This document shows, piece after piece, positions 8,677-17,913 of a DNA stretch of 64,000 nucleotides (positions are counted from its first letter, which is position 1; the number at the start of each line of letters is the position of its first letter). The translations under genes were made by a program, and so were the position numbers. Origin of the DNA: DATARH01 sp963789255 (GTDB lineage: Bacteria; Pseudomonadota; Alphaproteobacteria; ATCC43930; CGMCC-115725); assembly GCA_963789255.1 (NCBI GenBank), contig CAWBJW010000003.1, positions 248,001-312,000 of the forward strand, in the 5' to 3' direction. Under the pieces are notes generated by a model that searched no databases, was not told the origin of the DNA, and worked only from the letters and a program-made list of their open reading frames with translations.

Positions 8677-9198
8677 TTACCCGCCTGGCGCGAACGTCCC
8701 GCGCAATATCTCGCGCGCTTCCTCTGAGCCGTCGAGGGGGCGCAGGCGGCGGCGCTTGATGCGCCAGCCTTCCGCGGTGCGCACGAAATCCCAGCGATTG
8801 GCCGCGACCCGGTGGACGTGAAAGCCCCGGCTGGCGCCGTGATTCGGCACCTCGAAGACCGGTCCGACGCGGTCCGGCACCAGGATCTGAATGTAGGAGA
8901 TGGCGAACGCCGTATCGCCGGTGACCCGGACATAGGGAAGCCCGGCGAAATGGGCGATGCCCTCTTCGATCGCGCGGCGATGCTCAGGGCTCGACGAGGT
9001 CCCGGCGATCGCCGCCCGGCCGGCCGGCTTGGCGAACTCGTCGCCGCGGTCGAATACCCCGTCCTCGGTCCACACCGAGGCGGTGTAGGCGCTGGCGCCG
9101 GTATCGGCGCTCGGCGGGTGGCTGGCGATCAGATTGTAGATTTCGAGCCGATCCTCGATCAGCCGGGTGCGCTCTTCGAGTGTTCTGTCACTCTCCAT
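8677..9198 (-). CDS. Nuclear transport factor 2-like (SnoaL-type) protein
   Basis: An intact 173-residue protein. The start has the pattern of SnoaL-like/NTF2 cone-fold proteins: LIEDRLEIYNLIASHPPSAD, then VWTEDGVFDRGDEFAKPAGR, a central YVRVTGDTAFAISYIQILVP strand, and VHRVAANRWDFVRTAEGWRI in the last strand. The family includes hydroxylating and dehydratase enzymes and many binding proteins, so catalytic function is open. It follows the TerB-like gene closely on the same strand (18 bp), suggesting co-transcription. Confidence 0.8.
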   Translation of the reverse strand: MESDRTLEERTRLIEDRLEIYNLIASHPPSADTGASAYTASVWTEDGVFDRGDEFAKPAGRAAIAGTSSSPEHRRAIEEGIAHFAGLPYVRVTGDTAFAISYIQILVPDRVGPVFEVPNHGASRGFHVHRVAANRWDFVRTAEGWRIKRRRLRPLDGSEEAREILRGTFAPGG

Positions 9199-9216
9199 TC
9201 GCTCCTCCGATCTGCC

Positions 9217-9621
9217 TCAAAGCTGTTGAAACCTGGCTCTGGCGCCGCGCTCGATGCCGGCGGCAGTCAACCGGTCGACGTTGAGGCGATGGCGGATCAT
9301 TTCGAGGATGCGCAATTCCTCCTGGCTTGCCTCGCCGTCGGAGGCCACCAGGTCGCAGGCGATGGCGTAGGCGGTTTCCCGCAGTTTGGCGGGGAGCGCG
9401 TCCTTGATTGCCTGCAGCGTCTCTTCGAGCCCGTCTTCGCGGTTCAGCAATTCGGTGCAGTCATTGAGCAGCCCCGGCAGCTCCCGCCGGTCGAAGTCGC
9501 GAAATGCCGGAAGATGTCCGACGATGTCGCTGATCGTTTGCAGCTCCGCATCGGGCAGGCTGCTGTCGGCCGCCGAGACGATGACCATCGTGTAGACCAG
9601 CGCGCGGTGGGGATCGAGCAT
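9217..9621 (-). CDS. TerB-family (tellurite resistance-like) protein
   Basis: A 134-residue, all-helical acidic protein starting MLDPHRALVYTMVIVSAADS. It contains the TerB-type pattern LPDAELQTISDIVGHLPAF early and EASQEELRILEMIRHRLNVD near the end, two copies of an acidic 'D/S-x-x-E' helical motif that in TerB binds metal. Despite the family name these proteins are common stress or membrane-associated factors, and no other ter genes are nearby. The start follows a GGAG-like site; longer in-frame extensions overlap the helicase gene and are unlikely. Confidence 0.8.
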   Translation of the reverse strand: MLDPHRALVYTMVIVSAADSSLPDAELQTISDIVGHLPAFRDFDRRELPGLLNDCTELLNREDGLEETLQAIKDALPAKLRETAYAIACDLVASDGEASQEELRILEMIRHRLNVDRLTAAGIERGARARFQQL

Positions 9622-9676
9622 CGCGGCTCCTTTCACTCGGATGCCGGGCGGACAGACCAAGACGGCGGCGTTCCTG

Positions 9677-12425
9677 TCAAGCACCATCGGCGAGAAAGCG
9701 CGCGGTCGCTGCCGCTGCTTCGACCAGCGGCACCCGCAGCACCGGCACCCCGGCGGGGAAGGCCGCGAGCAGCCGCGACGGCAACGCCCGGTCGAGGATC
9801 GCAAAGACGCCACGATCGTCGGCACGGCGGATCAGCCTTCCATAGGCCTGGCGCAGCCGCAATCGGGCGATGCGGTCGTCGTATTGCGCGCCGCCGAACA
9901 CCGGTTTCCTCGCGCGGTGCAGAATATCGGGGCGCGGCCACGGCACCCGGTCGAAGATAATGAGGCGCAGCGAGCGCCCGGGAACGTCGACCCCGTCGCG
10001 CACCGCGTCGGTGCCCAAGAGGCAGGAATCCTCTTCGGCGCGGAAGATGTCGACCAGGGTCGCGGTCGCCATCGCGTCGATATGCTGGGCGAGCAGCAGG
10101 AGCCCCTGCGCTTCCAGCACCGGGGCGATGCGCTGATGCACTGCGCGCAGCCGGGCGATCGCGGTGAAGAGGCCGAGCGCACCGCCCTTGGCGGCGCTCA
10201 TCAGTGCCGCGAAGGCGGCGGCGACCTGGCCGACATCGTCGCGCGGTATATCGGTGACGATGAAGATGCGGGTCTGCGCCGCATAGTCGAACGGCGAAGC
10301 GATCCGGGCGGCCGCAGGGCTGTCAGGCAAATGGCGCAATCCGGTGGCAGCTTCGGCTGCGCTCCACGCGATTTCCGGGTCGCTCTCGCCGTCGGTCAAG
10401 GTCGCCGACGTCACGACGATGCCATGCGCCGGCTTTGCCACCGCCTCGGCAAACGGGATGCCGGGATCGATCCAGCTGCGGTTGACCGCGACATCGGTTT
10501 CGGCGCCCTCGGTGCGGTCGAGCGCCAGCCACTCGACGGTTTCGGGGCGGGGCGCCTCGCCGAGATCGCGCAATAGCGCGCTCCACGCGCCGAGCTGCAT
10601 ATCGGCGCGGCGATCGAGCCCGCGGATCGTCGCATCGAGGCGCATTCGCAGGCCGGGCTCGGGTGGGTTTTCGGGGTCTTCGAGCTGCTGGCGCAGCGCC
10701 GCCGAGATCCGGTGCAATGTTGCAGCGAGACGGTCGAGCCCGGCGGCGAGGCGTGCCGCCATCTCGACGAGACCGTCGATCGGCGGCCGCGCCTCGGCCT
10801 CGATGCCGTAACCGGCGTCACCATTCGCGGCGCGGGCCAGCACCTGAAGGCGGACCAGCGCGAGAAAGCTCTCGAAGCCGGGCAGGCCGCGGCCTTCAGC
10901 GACGCGCTGGTGCCAGCCGTCGGCCGGCAGGATACGGGCGGCGACCAGCGCCTCGATCAGCGCCTTACCAGCCTCTTGGTCGGCCTCGACGAGGTCGCCG
11001 ATGCGCCGCGTTAAGCCGCGGGCGCGCGAGCGGCCGGTCTCGGCGCCGAGCAGCCAGCGCCGCAATTCGCGCCCTTCCTGGCCGGAGAGGCGTACCGAGA
11101 AGGCGGCATCGGCGGCTTCGAGCAGGTGGTGTCCCTCGTCGAAGACGTAGCGCGTCGGCACGGTGGCGTCGTCGAGCCCGCCCAATGCGGCCTGCGCCAT
11201 GACCAGCGCGTGGTTGGCGACGACGAGGCGGGCGTGGCGCGCCGCGCGCACGTTCTTCTCGACAAAGCAGCGGCGGAAATGCGGGCAGGCCGAATGGATG
11301 CATTCGCCGCGCCGGTCGGCCAGTGCATTGACCCGGTTGCGGCCAATCAATTCGGCGAGCCAGCCCGGGAAATCGCCGCCGACGAGGTCGCCCGCCGCGG
11401 TGGCGCCGATCCAGCGCGCGATCAGCGCGAGCGGCGCCACCGATTGCGCCGCCCGCGCGGTCGCCGCGCGCACTGAATCCTCGTAATTCAGCAGGCAGAG
11501 GAAATTCTCGCGGCCCTTGCGGACGACGACGCGCCGGCGCTTCTGCACCGGGTCGGGATAGAGCCGATCGAGTTCCCCGGCGATCTGGCTTTGCAGGTTG
11601 CGCGTATAGGTCGAGATCCACACCGCGCCCTGGTTCTTCTCGGCCCACAGGCTCGCCGGCGCGATATAGCCGAGCGTCTTGCCGACTCCGGTGCCGGCTT
11701 CGGCCAAGCACCGCCTGCGGCACATCCGGCCGGTCGCGCGGCGCAAAGGCGGCGGCGACCGCGGCGGCGTAGTCGGCCTGCTGCGGCCGCGCCTCGGCAT
11801 CGTTTCCGAGCAATGCCGCCAGCCGGGTTCGTGCATCCTCGGCCGAGACCGGCGCGTTGCCGGGCATCGGCGGCGGCGGCCGCTCCTGCCACTCGCCGAG
11901 GCTCTGCCAGACGCGCAGACCGTGGGCACGCCGCATCGCCCCGGGTTCGCCCGGCGGCAAGGCGGCGAGCACCGCCGGCCCCCAGGCCCAGCCGGCGCGG
12001 TCGGCCATCTCGGCGATGGCGCGCGTATCGGGCTCGGTGTCGGCCTGAAGCTGCTGCAACAGGGCGCGCGCGGCGGTGGCGAGCGCGACGCAGGATTCCG
12101 CCATGTTGCCCGGCGGCATGAGGCCGAGCGCCACGGCGATGCCGCGCGGGGTCGGCACGCAGAATTGCGCCGGCCGGACAAAGGCAAACAATTCCAGGAG
12201 GTCGAGCGCGGCGAACCCGGCCATGTCGAGCCGCCGCGCGACGGCTCGCGCATGGCACACCATCGGCGTCTCGCCTTCCAGCCGGGCGCGCGTCTCGGCC
12301 GGCGACAGCGCCTCGATCTCGCCCTCGGGCGACAGCCAAAGGATCTCGCGGAAACCGGCGACGAGCGCCGCAGCGCGCGGGACGAGAACCTGTTCAAGCG
12401 AGGGCGGGGACAGGCTCACCCCCAC
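9677..12425 (-). CDS. DinG/XPD-type ATP-dependent DNA helicase (one frameshift)
   Basis: A superfamily 2 helicase of about 915 residues. The N-terminal 240 residues (MGVSLSPPSLEQVLVPRAAA onward) are a less conserved accessory domain. The helicase core begins with Walker A LAEAGTGVGKTLGYIAPASL. Four Cys (NFLCLLN, GECIH, SACPH, RRCF) sit where DinG and XPD bind a 4Fe-4S cluster. The DEAH-type box is YVFDEGHHLLEAAD, motif III-like VVTSATLT, and motif VI QAYGRLIRRADDRG. One extra T near 11705, just before Walker A, breaks the frame; all motifs survive. Such enzymes unwind 5'-3' and resolve R-loops or damaged structures. Confidence 0.9.
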
Positions 12426-12439
12426 CGGATGCCTGCGTC

Positions 12440-12517
12440 GTCATGCCCGCGAAAGCGGGCATCCGGGGCAAGCGGCCACACCCGGTGGCTCTGGATTCCC
12501 GCTTGCGCGGGAATGAC
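12440..12517. repeat. Dispersed intergenic palindrome, type B
   Basis: Two hairpins in tandem: GTCATGCCCGCGAAAGCGGG (continuing CATCC) and GGATTCCCGCTTGCGCGGGA (continuing ATGAC). The outer ends are inverted copies (GTCAT...ATGAC), so the whole unit can fold as one long stem. This form is common in Rhodospirillales-type genomes. It lies between the divergent helicase and DUF952 genes. Confidence 0.75.
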
Positions 12518-12569
12518 GGACTGAAACGGCCGGCTTCGCCCGGCGCGCCCGTTGCGGTATTCTTGTCGC

Positions 12570-12914
12570 ATGACCGGGATGATCTATCACATGTGCGCCG
12601 CCGAGGCATGGGAAGAGGGCGTCGCGGCGGGCGAGTACCGCGGCTCGGCCGATGATCGGCGCGACGGATTTCTCCACTTTTCGACGGCTGATCAGATTGC
12701 CGGGAGCGCGCGGCGCCATCGCGCCGGGCAGGTCGGCCTCGTGCTCGTCGCGGTCGAGGCCGCGCGGCTCGGGGCGCGGCTGCGCTGGGAGAAGTCGCGC
12801 GATGGCGCGCTGTTCCCGCACCTCTACGGCCCGTTATTCCCGGCCGAGGCGGCCAGCGTCGAGACGCTGCCGCTCGGCCCCGACGGCAACCACATGTTCC
12901 CGCCGCTCGTCTAG
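12570..12914 (+). CDS. DUF952 family protein
   Basis: An intact 114-residue protein starting MTGMIYHMCAAEAWEEGVAA. It carries the DUF952 hallmarks: DGFLHFSTADQI (the conserved 'GFIHxS' region), VLVAVEAARLGARLRWE, and LFPHLYGPL before a C-terminal PDGNHMFP. The family is small, cytosolic and often annotated as related to ADP-ribosyl or RNA phosphotransferase folds; its reaction is not established. Start chosen at the ATG at 12570 because family members begin with the 'IYH' strand. It ends 3 bp before the first tandem hydrolase. Confidence 0.85.
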   Translation: MTGMIYHMCAAEAWEEGVAAGEYRGSADDRRDGFLHFSTADQIAGSARRHRAGQVGLVLVAVEAARLGARLRWEKSRDGALFPHLYGPLFPAEAASVETLPLGPDGNHMFPPLV

Positions 12915-12917
12915 ATC

Positions 12918-13811
12918 ATGCCGGATTGGCGCGTCGTCAGACGCAACCTGGGCGTCGCGACCCTGACCTTCGCGCTGGCGCTCGGCGTTGTCTATGTCGG
13001 CATTTGCGCGTTGTTCTGGGCGTACGAGCCGGTTTTCGTGTTCGCCCAGGTTGAGCGGCCCCGCGCCCCGCAAGCTGCCGCCCGCTACGGCTTTGCCGAG
13101 GTAACCGTCACCACCAAAGACGGCGCGAAGCTCTATGGCTGGTGGCGACCGCCACAGCCCGGCCACGGCGCGATCGTGTTCCTGACCGGAACCGGCGTGA
13201 CGCTGTCGGATTGCGCGGGGCGGCTTGGCGATCTTGCGGCGCACGGGTTCGGGGTGCTCGGCATCGACTACCGCGGCAACGGCGCCTCGCCCGGCACCCC
13301 GAGCGAGGCCGCATGGCGGGCCGATGCGCACGCCGCCTTCGATTTCGTTCATGGCGCGGCACCGGAGGCCAAGATCGCCGTGTTCGGCGAGAGCATGGGG
13401 ACCGGGCTGGCGGTCGGGCTCGCCGTCGATCGGCCGGTCGCCGGGGTGCTGCTCAATTCGCCCTATGCCTCGGTTCTCCGGCTGTTCGAGCTGCACGGCA
13501 TACGGCTGGCGCCCGGCGTGCCGCTGCCGTTCCGGCTGCTGATGACCGATACGCTCGATTCCGAGGCGCTGATCGGCAAAATCCGCGTGCCGGTGATGAT
13601 CCTGCACGGCACGGCGGACCGGGCCATTCCGATCGCCGAGGCAAGGCGGCTCTACGCCGCGGCGCGCGAGCCCAAGACGATGATCGAGGTCGAGGGCGCC
13701 GGGCACACGGAAACCTGGTTCGGGGCGAACCGGGACCGGGCGCTCGCCGCACTCGCCGCCTGGACAGCGCCCGACAGCACCGGCTCGGTGGCCGGTGGCC
13801 GGGCGCCATAG
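12918..13811 (+). CDS. Membrane-anchored alpha/beta hydrolase (tandem copy 1)
   Basis: A 297-residue protein with one N-terminal membrane helix (VATLTFALALGVVYVGICAL) and a BEM46/ABHD13-like hydrolase domain. Motifs in order: KLYGWWRPPQPGHGAIVFLT, GIDYRGNGASPGTPSEAAW, the nucleophile elbow GESMG, LLNSPYAS, the acid HGTADRAIP, and the base EGAGHTE. The full Ser-Asp-His triad is present. The substrate is unknown. It is the first of three adjacent paralogs on the same strand, and follows DUF952 by 3 bp, so the four genes are probably one transcript. Confidence 0.88.
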   Translation: MPDWRVVRRNLGVATLTFALALGVVYVGICALFWAYEPVFVFAQVERPRAPQAAARYGFAEVTVTTKDGAKLYGWWRPPQPGHGAIVFLTGTGVTLSDCAGRLGDLAAHGFGVLGIDYRGNGASPGTPSEAAWRADAHAAFDFVHGAAPEAKIAVFGESMGTGLAVGLAVDRPVAGVLLNSPYASVLRLFELHGIRLAPGVPLPFRLLMTDTLDSEALIGKIRVPVMILHGTADRAIPIAEARRLYAAAREPKTMIEVEGAGHTETWFGANRDRALAALAAWTAPDSTGSVAGGRAP

Positions 13812-13843
13812 CGGCGCTTCGCGCGGCGAACGGGAGGCGGGCG

Positions 13844-14742
13844 ATGCTCGGCGGGCGGACCATCGCGAAACGCCTCGGGTACACGCTCCTGGCCGTATGT
13901 CTGCTCGCCGGCTGCGCGTACGCGGGGGTCTGCGCGTATTTCGTCGCGAACGAGCGCTCCTACGTCTTCTCCCCGGTGAAGCGCGCCAGTACGACGCCCG
14001 CGGCCGCCGGGCTGACAGGCGTCGCCGAGGTCCATATCGCGACCGAAGACGGCGAGCGGCTCTACGGCTGGTGGCAGCCGCCGCAGCCGGGGCACGGGGT
14101 CGTCATCTATCTTATTGGAAAAAACCTGGTTCTGTCGGACTACGGAGCCGGGCTGTTCCGCGATCTCGGCAATCATGGGTTCGGCGTGCTCGGCATCGAT
14201 TACCGCGGCAACGGGGCCTCGACCGGAACCCCGAGCGACGCCGGGCTGCGGGCCGACGCGCGCGCCGCCTTCGATTTCGCCCATGCCGCCGCGCCGGCGG
14301 CCAAAATTGCGGTGTTCGGCGAAAGCCTCGGAACCGGGATCGCGGTCGGGCTGGCGCATGACCGGCCGGTCGCCGGGGTATTGCTCAACTCACCCTATGC
14401 CTCGATCGTCCGGCTGTTCGAACTGCGTGGACCGCCGCTGCCCTACCGGCTCCTGATGGCCGATCCGCTCGATTCCGAGGCGCTGATCGGCAGTATCGGC
14501 GTGCCGCTGATGATCCTGCACGGCACCGCCGACCAGGACATTCCGATATCGGAAGCGCGGCGCCTCTTTGCCGCGGCGCGCCAGCCCAAGACGATGATCG
14601 AGGTCGCCGGCGCCCGGCACGCCGAGGTGTGGTTCGGCCCGACCAGGGACAGGGCGCTCGCGGCGCTCGCCGCCTGGACGGCGCCGGATCTGTCGTTGGC
14701 CGCGATAGGCCCGCGCGCAGATCCTCCGGCAAGGCAGAATGA
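13844..14742 (+). CDS. Membrane-anchored alpha/beta hydrolase (tandem copy 2)
   Basis: Paralog of its neighbours. It starts MLGGRTIAKRLGYTLLAVCL with a CGGGAGGCGGG ribosome site and carries TEDGERLYGWWQPPQPGHG, IDYRGNGASTGTPSDAG, the nucleophile elbow GESLG, acid HGTADQDIP and a GARH in place of GAGH around the catalytic His. In the sequence as given the frame has no stop until 15106, overlapping copy 3 by about 370 bp. Homology with copies 1 and 3 ends near 14690, and a TGA at 14740-14742 overlaps the start of copy 3 (ATGA), so one missing or extra base shortly upstream is the likely cause. I give the expected end. Confidence 0.8.
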
Positions 14743-15593
14743 CCTTTGCCCGGATACTCGCCCGATGCATCGGGTTTGCCGCGCTGATTCTGCTGGTGCT
14801 CGCGGCCTCCTCATATGCCGGGGTATGCGCGTGGTTCGCCTGGAACGCGCACTCCCTGGTGTTTGTCGCGACCGGCGGCAATCCGGTAGCGCCCGACGCC
14901 GCCGGGCTCGGGGGCTTTGCCGCGGTCGCGATCGCAACCGAAGACGGCGAGCGGCTGGTCGGCTGGTGGGCACCGCCCAAGCCAGGGCACGGCGCCGTTC
15001 TGCTGCTGATCGGCAATGGCGGGCTCAGCCTGTCGGATATGACGCCGCTGCTCGCCGATCTCGCGGCGAACGGGTTTGGTGTCCTCGGCATCGAGTATCG
15101 CGGTAACGCCGGGTCCACCGGTACCCCGAGCGAGGCCGGGCTGCGCGCCGATGCGCGCGCCGCCTTCGATTTCATCCATAGCGCGGCGCCGCGGGCGAAA
15201 ATCGCGGTTTACGGGCACAGTTTCGGTACCGGGGTCGCGGTCGCCCTTGCCCACGATCGGCCGATTGCCGGGATCCTGCTCAACTCGCCTTATGCTTCGA
15301 TTGCCCGGCTCTTCGAGCGGGGCGGCTTGCCAATACCCTACGCGCTGCTGCTCGGCGACCCGTTCGATTCCGCTGCGGTGATCGGCAAACTCCTTGTGCC
15401 GGTCATGATCCTGCACGGGACGGCGGACCGGAGCATTCCGATCGCCGAGGCGAGGCGCCTCTACGCCGCGGCGCGCGAGCCCAAAACGATGATCGAGGTC
15501 GAGGGCGCCGGACATGGCGGGGTATGGGTCGGCGCGGCGAGGGAGCGGGCGCTCGCGGCCCTCGCCGCCTGGACCGCGCCCGACCCGCAATAG
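14739..15593 (+). CDS. Membrane-anchored alpha/beta hydrolase (tandem copy 3)
   Basis: An intact 284-residue paralog. The N-terminal helix (GFAALILLVLAASSYAGVCA) is followed by ATEDGERLVGWWAPPKPGHG, GIEYRGNAGSTGTPSEAGL, the elbow GHSFG (the other copies have GES), HGTADRSIP and EGAGHGG. The triad is complete. The elbow change from Glu to His beside the nucleophile, and the Gly after the catalytic His, suggest its substrate differs from copies 1 and 2. Its ATG lies in an ATGA context at the expected end of copy 2. Confidence 0.88.
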   Translation: MTFARILARCIGFAALILLVLAASSYAGVCAWFAWNAHSLVFVATGGNPVAPDAAGLGGFAAVAIATEDGERLVGWWAPPKPGHGAVLLLIGNGGLSLSDMTPLLADLAANGFGVLGIEYRGNAGSTGTPSEAGLRADARAAFDFIHSAAPRAKIAVYGHSFGTGVAVALAHDRPIAGILLNSPYASIARLFERGGLPIPYALLLGDPFDSAAVIGKLLVPVMILHGTADRSIPIAEARRLYAAAREPKTMIEVEGAGHGGVWVGAARERALAALAAWTAPDPQ

Positions 15594-15674
15594 CCTCTTG
15601 GGCGGGGCATGACCCGCCGATACGGCAGAGGCGGATCAAGATCCACCCTACGCATGCTCAGCTCACATTATACG

Positions 15675-15743
15675 GTCATGGCCGGGCTTGTCCCGGCCAT
15701 CCGCGAGAACCACGTGGGTCACCGGGACAAGCCCGGTGATGAC
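15675..15743. repeat. Dispersed palindromic repeat, type A (long copy)
   Basis: Begins with the same 26 bp as 8597-8622 and continues through CACGTGGGTCACCGGGACAA and GCCCGGTGATGAC. Each half is a GC stem-loop (GGCCGGG/CCCGGCC; CACCGGG/CCCGGTG). It lies just after the last hydrolase gene and may serve as its terminator. Confidence 0.75.
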
Positions 15744-15748
15744 GAAAG

Positions 15749-16174
15749 ATGGACTGGCTCGGCAGGTGGCGGATGCGGCGCGCCGCCAAGCGATACGCCC
15801 TTCACCTGGGTCCGCATCTTCAGCGAGCCTACGGCGCGTCGGAGCATTACAGCGTCGCGCAGATCCGGATGAGCATCGGGAAACTTGGCCTGAATCCGAT
15901 GTTCATAGCGTTGGCCTACGCCGCGTTTCTACCTGAGGCGGAGTATGCGGCGGCCGTGTCAATGGCGCCATGGGATGTTCCCTACATGGAAGCCCGCGAA
16001 CTGTTTGATCGGTTCCGCCCACCTAGCATTACTGGATCGGCTAGCTTCTACGAGTTCCGGGCTCGGCATGGGCGACGGGGCCAGCCATTCCGGTCACGGC
16101 GGCTCTGCCTGAATTTGACACGTGGCCCATTACCCGCGCTACGATTGCAGCCGATCTTAAGGAGGTGGCGATGA
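15749..16174 (+). CDS. DUF6559-like small protein (C-terminus probably frameshifted)
   Basis: The first 100 residues look like a real, conserved small protein: MDWLGRWRMRRAAKRYALHL, then YGASEHYSVAQIRMSIGKLG, NPMFIALAYAAFL and a trailing acidic helix. This pattern resembles the alphaproteobacterial DUF6559 family. The last 40 residues in the open frame are Arg-rich and atypical; one base near 16057 would put the protein in a frame reading SGLGMGDGASHSGHGGSA and ending at about 16112, a more family-like tail. The open frame as given also runs into the next gene. Function unknown. Confidence 0.65.
   Translation: MDWLGRWRMRRAAKRYALHLGPHLQRAYGASEHYSVAQIRMSIGKLGLNPMFIALAYAAFLPEAEYAAAVSMAPWDVPYMEARELFDRFRPPSITGSASFYEFRARHGRRGQPFRSRRLCLNLTRGPLPALRLQPILRRWR
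16160..16165 (+). promoter_or_regulatory. Ribosome binding site deciding the LVIVD gene start
   Basis: AGGAGG, nearly the full anti-Shine-Dalgarno complement, lies 5 bases before the ATG at 16171. It rules out the in-frame GTG at 16165, which lies inside it. Confidence 0.8.
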
Positions 16175-17394
16175 CTCCGGTTTCCGCGCGCAACATCGAA
16201 TTCGTCGGGCATAGCGACCAGAACGGCCGCGGCGACGGCGTTCAGGTCATGGTCCATAAGGGCCATGCCTTTGTCGGGCATATGTTCAGCGATGGGTTCA
16301 CGGTCACCGATGTGCGCGACCCGCGAACGCCGCGCCCGGTCAACTTCGTCGCGGCGCCGGCCAATTCGCGCGCCTTTCACCTGCAGACGCACGGCGACCT
16401 GCTGCTCACCGTCAATTCGCCGAACGTCTGGGTATTGCAGGGCTATTCCGACCCCAACGACTACTTCAAGGCCTCGATCACCGAGACCTTCACGCGCCGC
16501 GAGAAGACATTTACCGCCGGTCTCCGGGTGTTCGACATCTCGAAGCCGGCCGAGCCGCGCGAGATCGCCTTCATGCCGGTCGACGGGCTTGGGCTGCATC
16601 GCCTGTGGTATGTCGGCGGGCGCTACGCTTATGCGTCGTGCCATTGGCAGGGCTTCACCGACCATGTGCTGGCGATCATCGACATGGCCGAGCCGACCCG
16701 GCCCGAAGTGGTCGGGCGCTGGTGGCTGCCCGGCATGCATACGGCCGGCGGCGAGACCCCCAACTGGAGCGGCAAGCGCTATGCGCTGCACCACGCGATC
16801 GTCGCCGGAAATCTCGCCTATGCGGCGTGGCGCGACGGCGGCATGACGATCCTTGATGTGAGCGACCCGACCGCGCCCAAGCTGCTCAGCCACCGCAACT
16901 GGTGCCCGCCGTTCGGCGGCGGCACCCACACGCCATTGCCGCTCCCCGACCGCAACCTGGCGGTCTTCGCCGACGAGGGCAATCTCGACAATTGCGCCAA
17001 CGGCATCCAGCGCTGCTGGGTGTTCGATATCCGCGAGCCGCAGAACCCGGTGCAGATATCAGCCTTCCCGACCCCGGCCGAAGAAGATTACTGCAGGAAG
17101 GGCGCGAAGTTCGGCCCGCACAATCTTCACGAAAACCGTCCCGGTTCGTTGCAGAGCTCCGAACTGATCTTTGCGACCTATCAGAACGCCGGCGTCCGAG
17201 TGTTCAGCATTGCCGACCCGTTTGCGCCGCGCGAGGTCGCCCATTTCGTCCCGCCGGCGCCCGAGAAGATGGTCGATCCGCGCCCCAACCGGCCTCCGGT
17301 CATCCAGTCGAACGACGTCTACGTCGCACCCGACGGGCTGATGTACCTGACCGACGTCAATGACGGGCTGACCATCCTGCAATACAAGGGGTAA
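16171..17394 (+). CDS. LVIVD-repeat beta-propeller protein
   Basis: An intact 407-residue protein made of repeats of the LVIVD type: FTVTDVRDPRTPRPVNFV, LRVFDISKPAEPREIAFM, LAIIDMAEPTRPEVVGRWWL, MTILDVSDPTAPKLLSH, CWVFDIREPQNPVQIS and VRVFSIADPFAPREVAHFVP. The repeats should form a propeller. No signal peptide is visible, unlike many LVIVD proteins. His-rich loops (HHAIVAG, GPHNLHENRPG) might hold a metal. Family members have no settled biochemical role. Ends with ITILQYKG-like VND-GLTILQYKG, the usual last strand, so it is complete. Confidence 0.88.
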   Translation: MTPVSARNIEFVGHSDQNGRGDGVQVMVHKGHAFVGHMFSDGFTVTDVRDPRTPRPVNFVAAPANSRAFHLQTHGDLLLTVNSPNVWVLQGYSDPNDYFKASITETFTRREKTFTAGLRVFDISKPAEPREIAFMPVDGLGLHRLWYVGGRYAYASCHWQGFTDHVLAIIDMAEPTRPEVVGRWWLPGMHTAGGETPNWSGKRYALHHAIVAGNLAYAAWRDGGMTILDVSDPTAPKLLSHRNWCPPFGGGTHTPLPLPDRNLAVFADEGNLDNCANGIQRCWVFDIREPQNPVQISAFPTPAEEDYCRKGAKFGPHNLHENRPGSLQSSELIFATYQNAGVRVFSIADPFAPREVAHFVPPAPEKMVDPRPNRPPVIQSNDVYVAPDGLMYLTDVNDGLTILQYKG

Positions 17395-17417
17395 CCGGCA
17401 CCCAGAGGGTCTTCACG

Positions 17418-17678
17418 ATGAGCCAAGGTAATGGTATCGATCTTGCCGCGGTTTATCAGCTGCTGCTCCAGGTTGCGCAGACGGTGTCGGGGCACGATGA
17501 TCGGTTTTGAGAGATCGATCGCAAACTGGGCGATATCACTTCGGATATTGCCGGTCTGCGCGATGCGGTGACGCACTATCACAGCTCGGTTCTCGGTCAT
17601 GGCGTGATGCTCAGCGAGTTTGAGGAGCGTCTGCGCCGCGTCGATCGGCACCCCAATCTGGAGCCATCGCGCGGCTGA
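17418..17678 (+). pseudogene. Small coiled-coil protein interrupted by an in-frame TGA
   Basis: The frame opens with MSQGNGIDLAAVYQLLLQVA and stops at the TGA at 17508-17510 after 30 codons. Directly after it, in the same frame, comes EIDRKLGDITSDIAGLRDAV and a tail ending NLEPSRG and a normal TGA. The two parts together make an 86-residue helical protein of a type often seen beside phage or integrated elements. The stop sits where a Glu or Asp codon would be natural. It is a point nonsense change or a sequence error; nothing else suggests recoding. Function unknown. Confidence 0.5.
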
Positions 17679-17913
17679 TGTGTCCGGAGCCTACTGTAAT
17701 CGAAGACTTCAAACCGGCCTTACCGCCGGTGCGCATCATTATGAAATCGTCTGCCTATTCGATGATCCGCTTGCGCGGCTGGAGACTCATATGGCTTGGA
17801 AATTTTCGGCGCGGTTAATTGACGGAAGTGGCCGCCCATTGAGGAGCTATAAAACCGATGACGATTTTAGGTGACACTAAACATATGCAAGCGCGGTGGT
17901 GCCTGAGACGGGA
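17679..17913. other. Intergenic region, no supported gene
   Basis: A somewhat AT-richer stretch between the small coiled-coil ORF and radC. A plus-strand reading contains MAWKFSARLIDGSGRPLRSY, which looks protein-like but has no credible start or context; it could be a gene remnant. Confidence 0.4.

Noticed and set aside
11690..11720. Programmed frameshift in the helicase gene
   Set aside because: There is no slippery heptamer, just one extra T before Walker A, like the other indels in the window.
13142..13843. Plus-strand open frame leading into hydrolase copy 2
   Set aside because: It is Arg-rich and out of frame with hydrolase copy 1, which is the real gene there; copy 2 starts at 13844.
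17508..17510. Selenocysteine or other recoding of the in-frame TGA
   Set aside because: No redox motif surrounds it and no stem-loop of SECIS type follows; a point change or base error is simpler.
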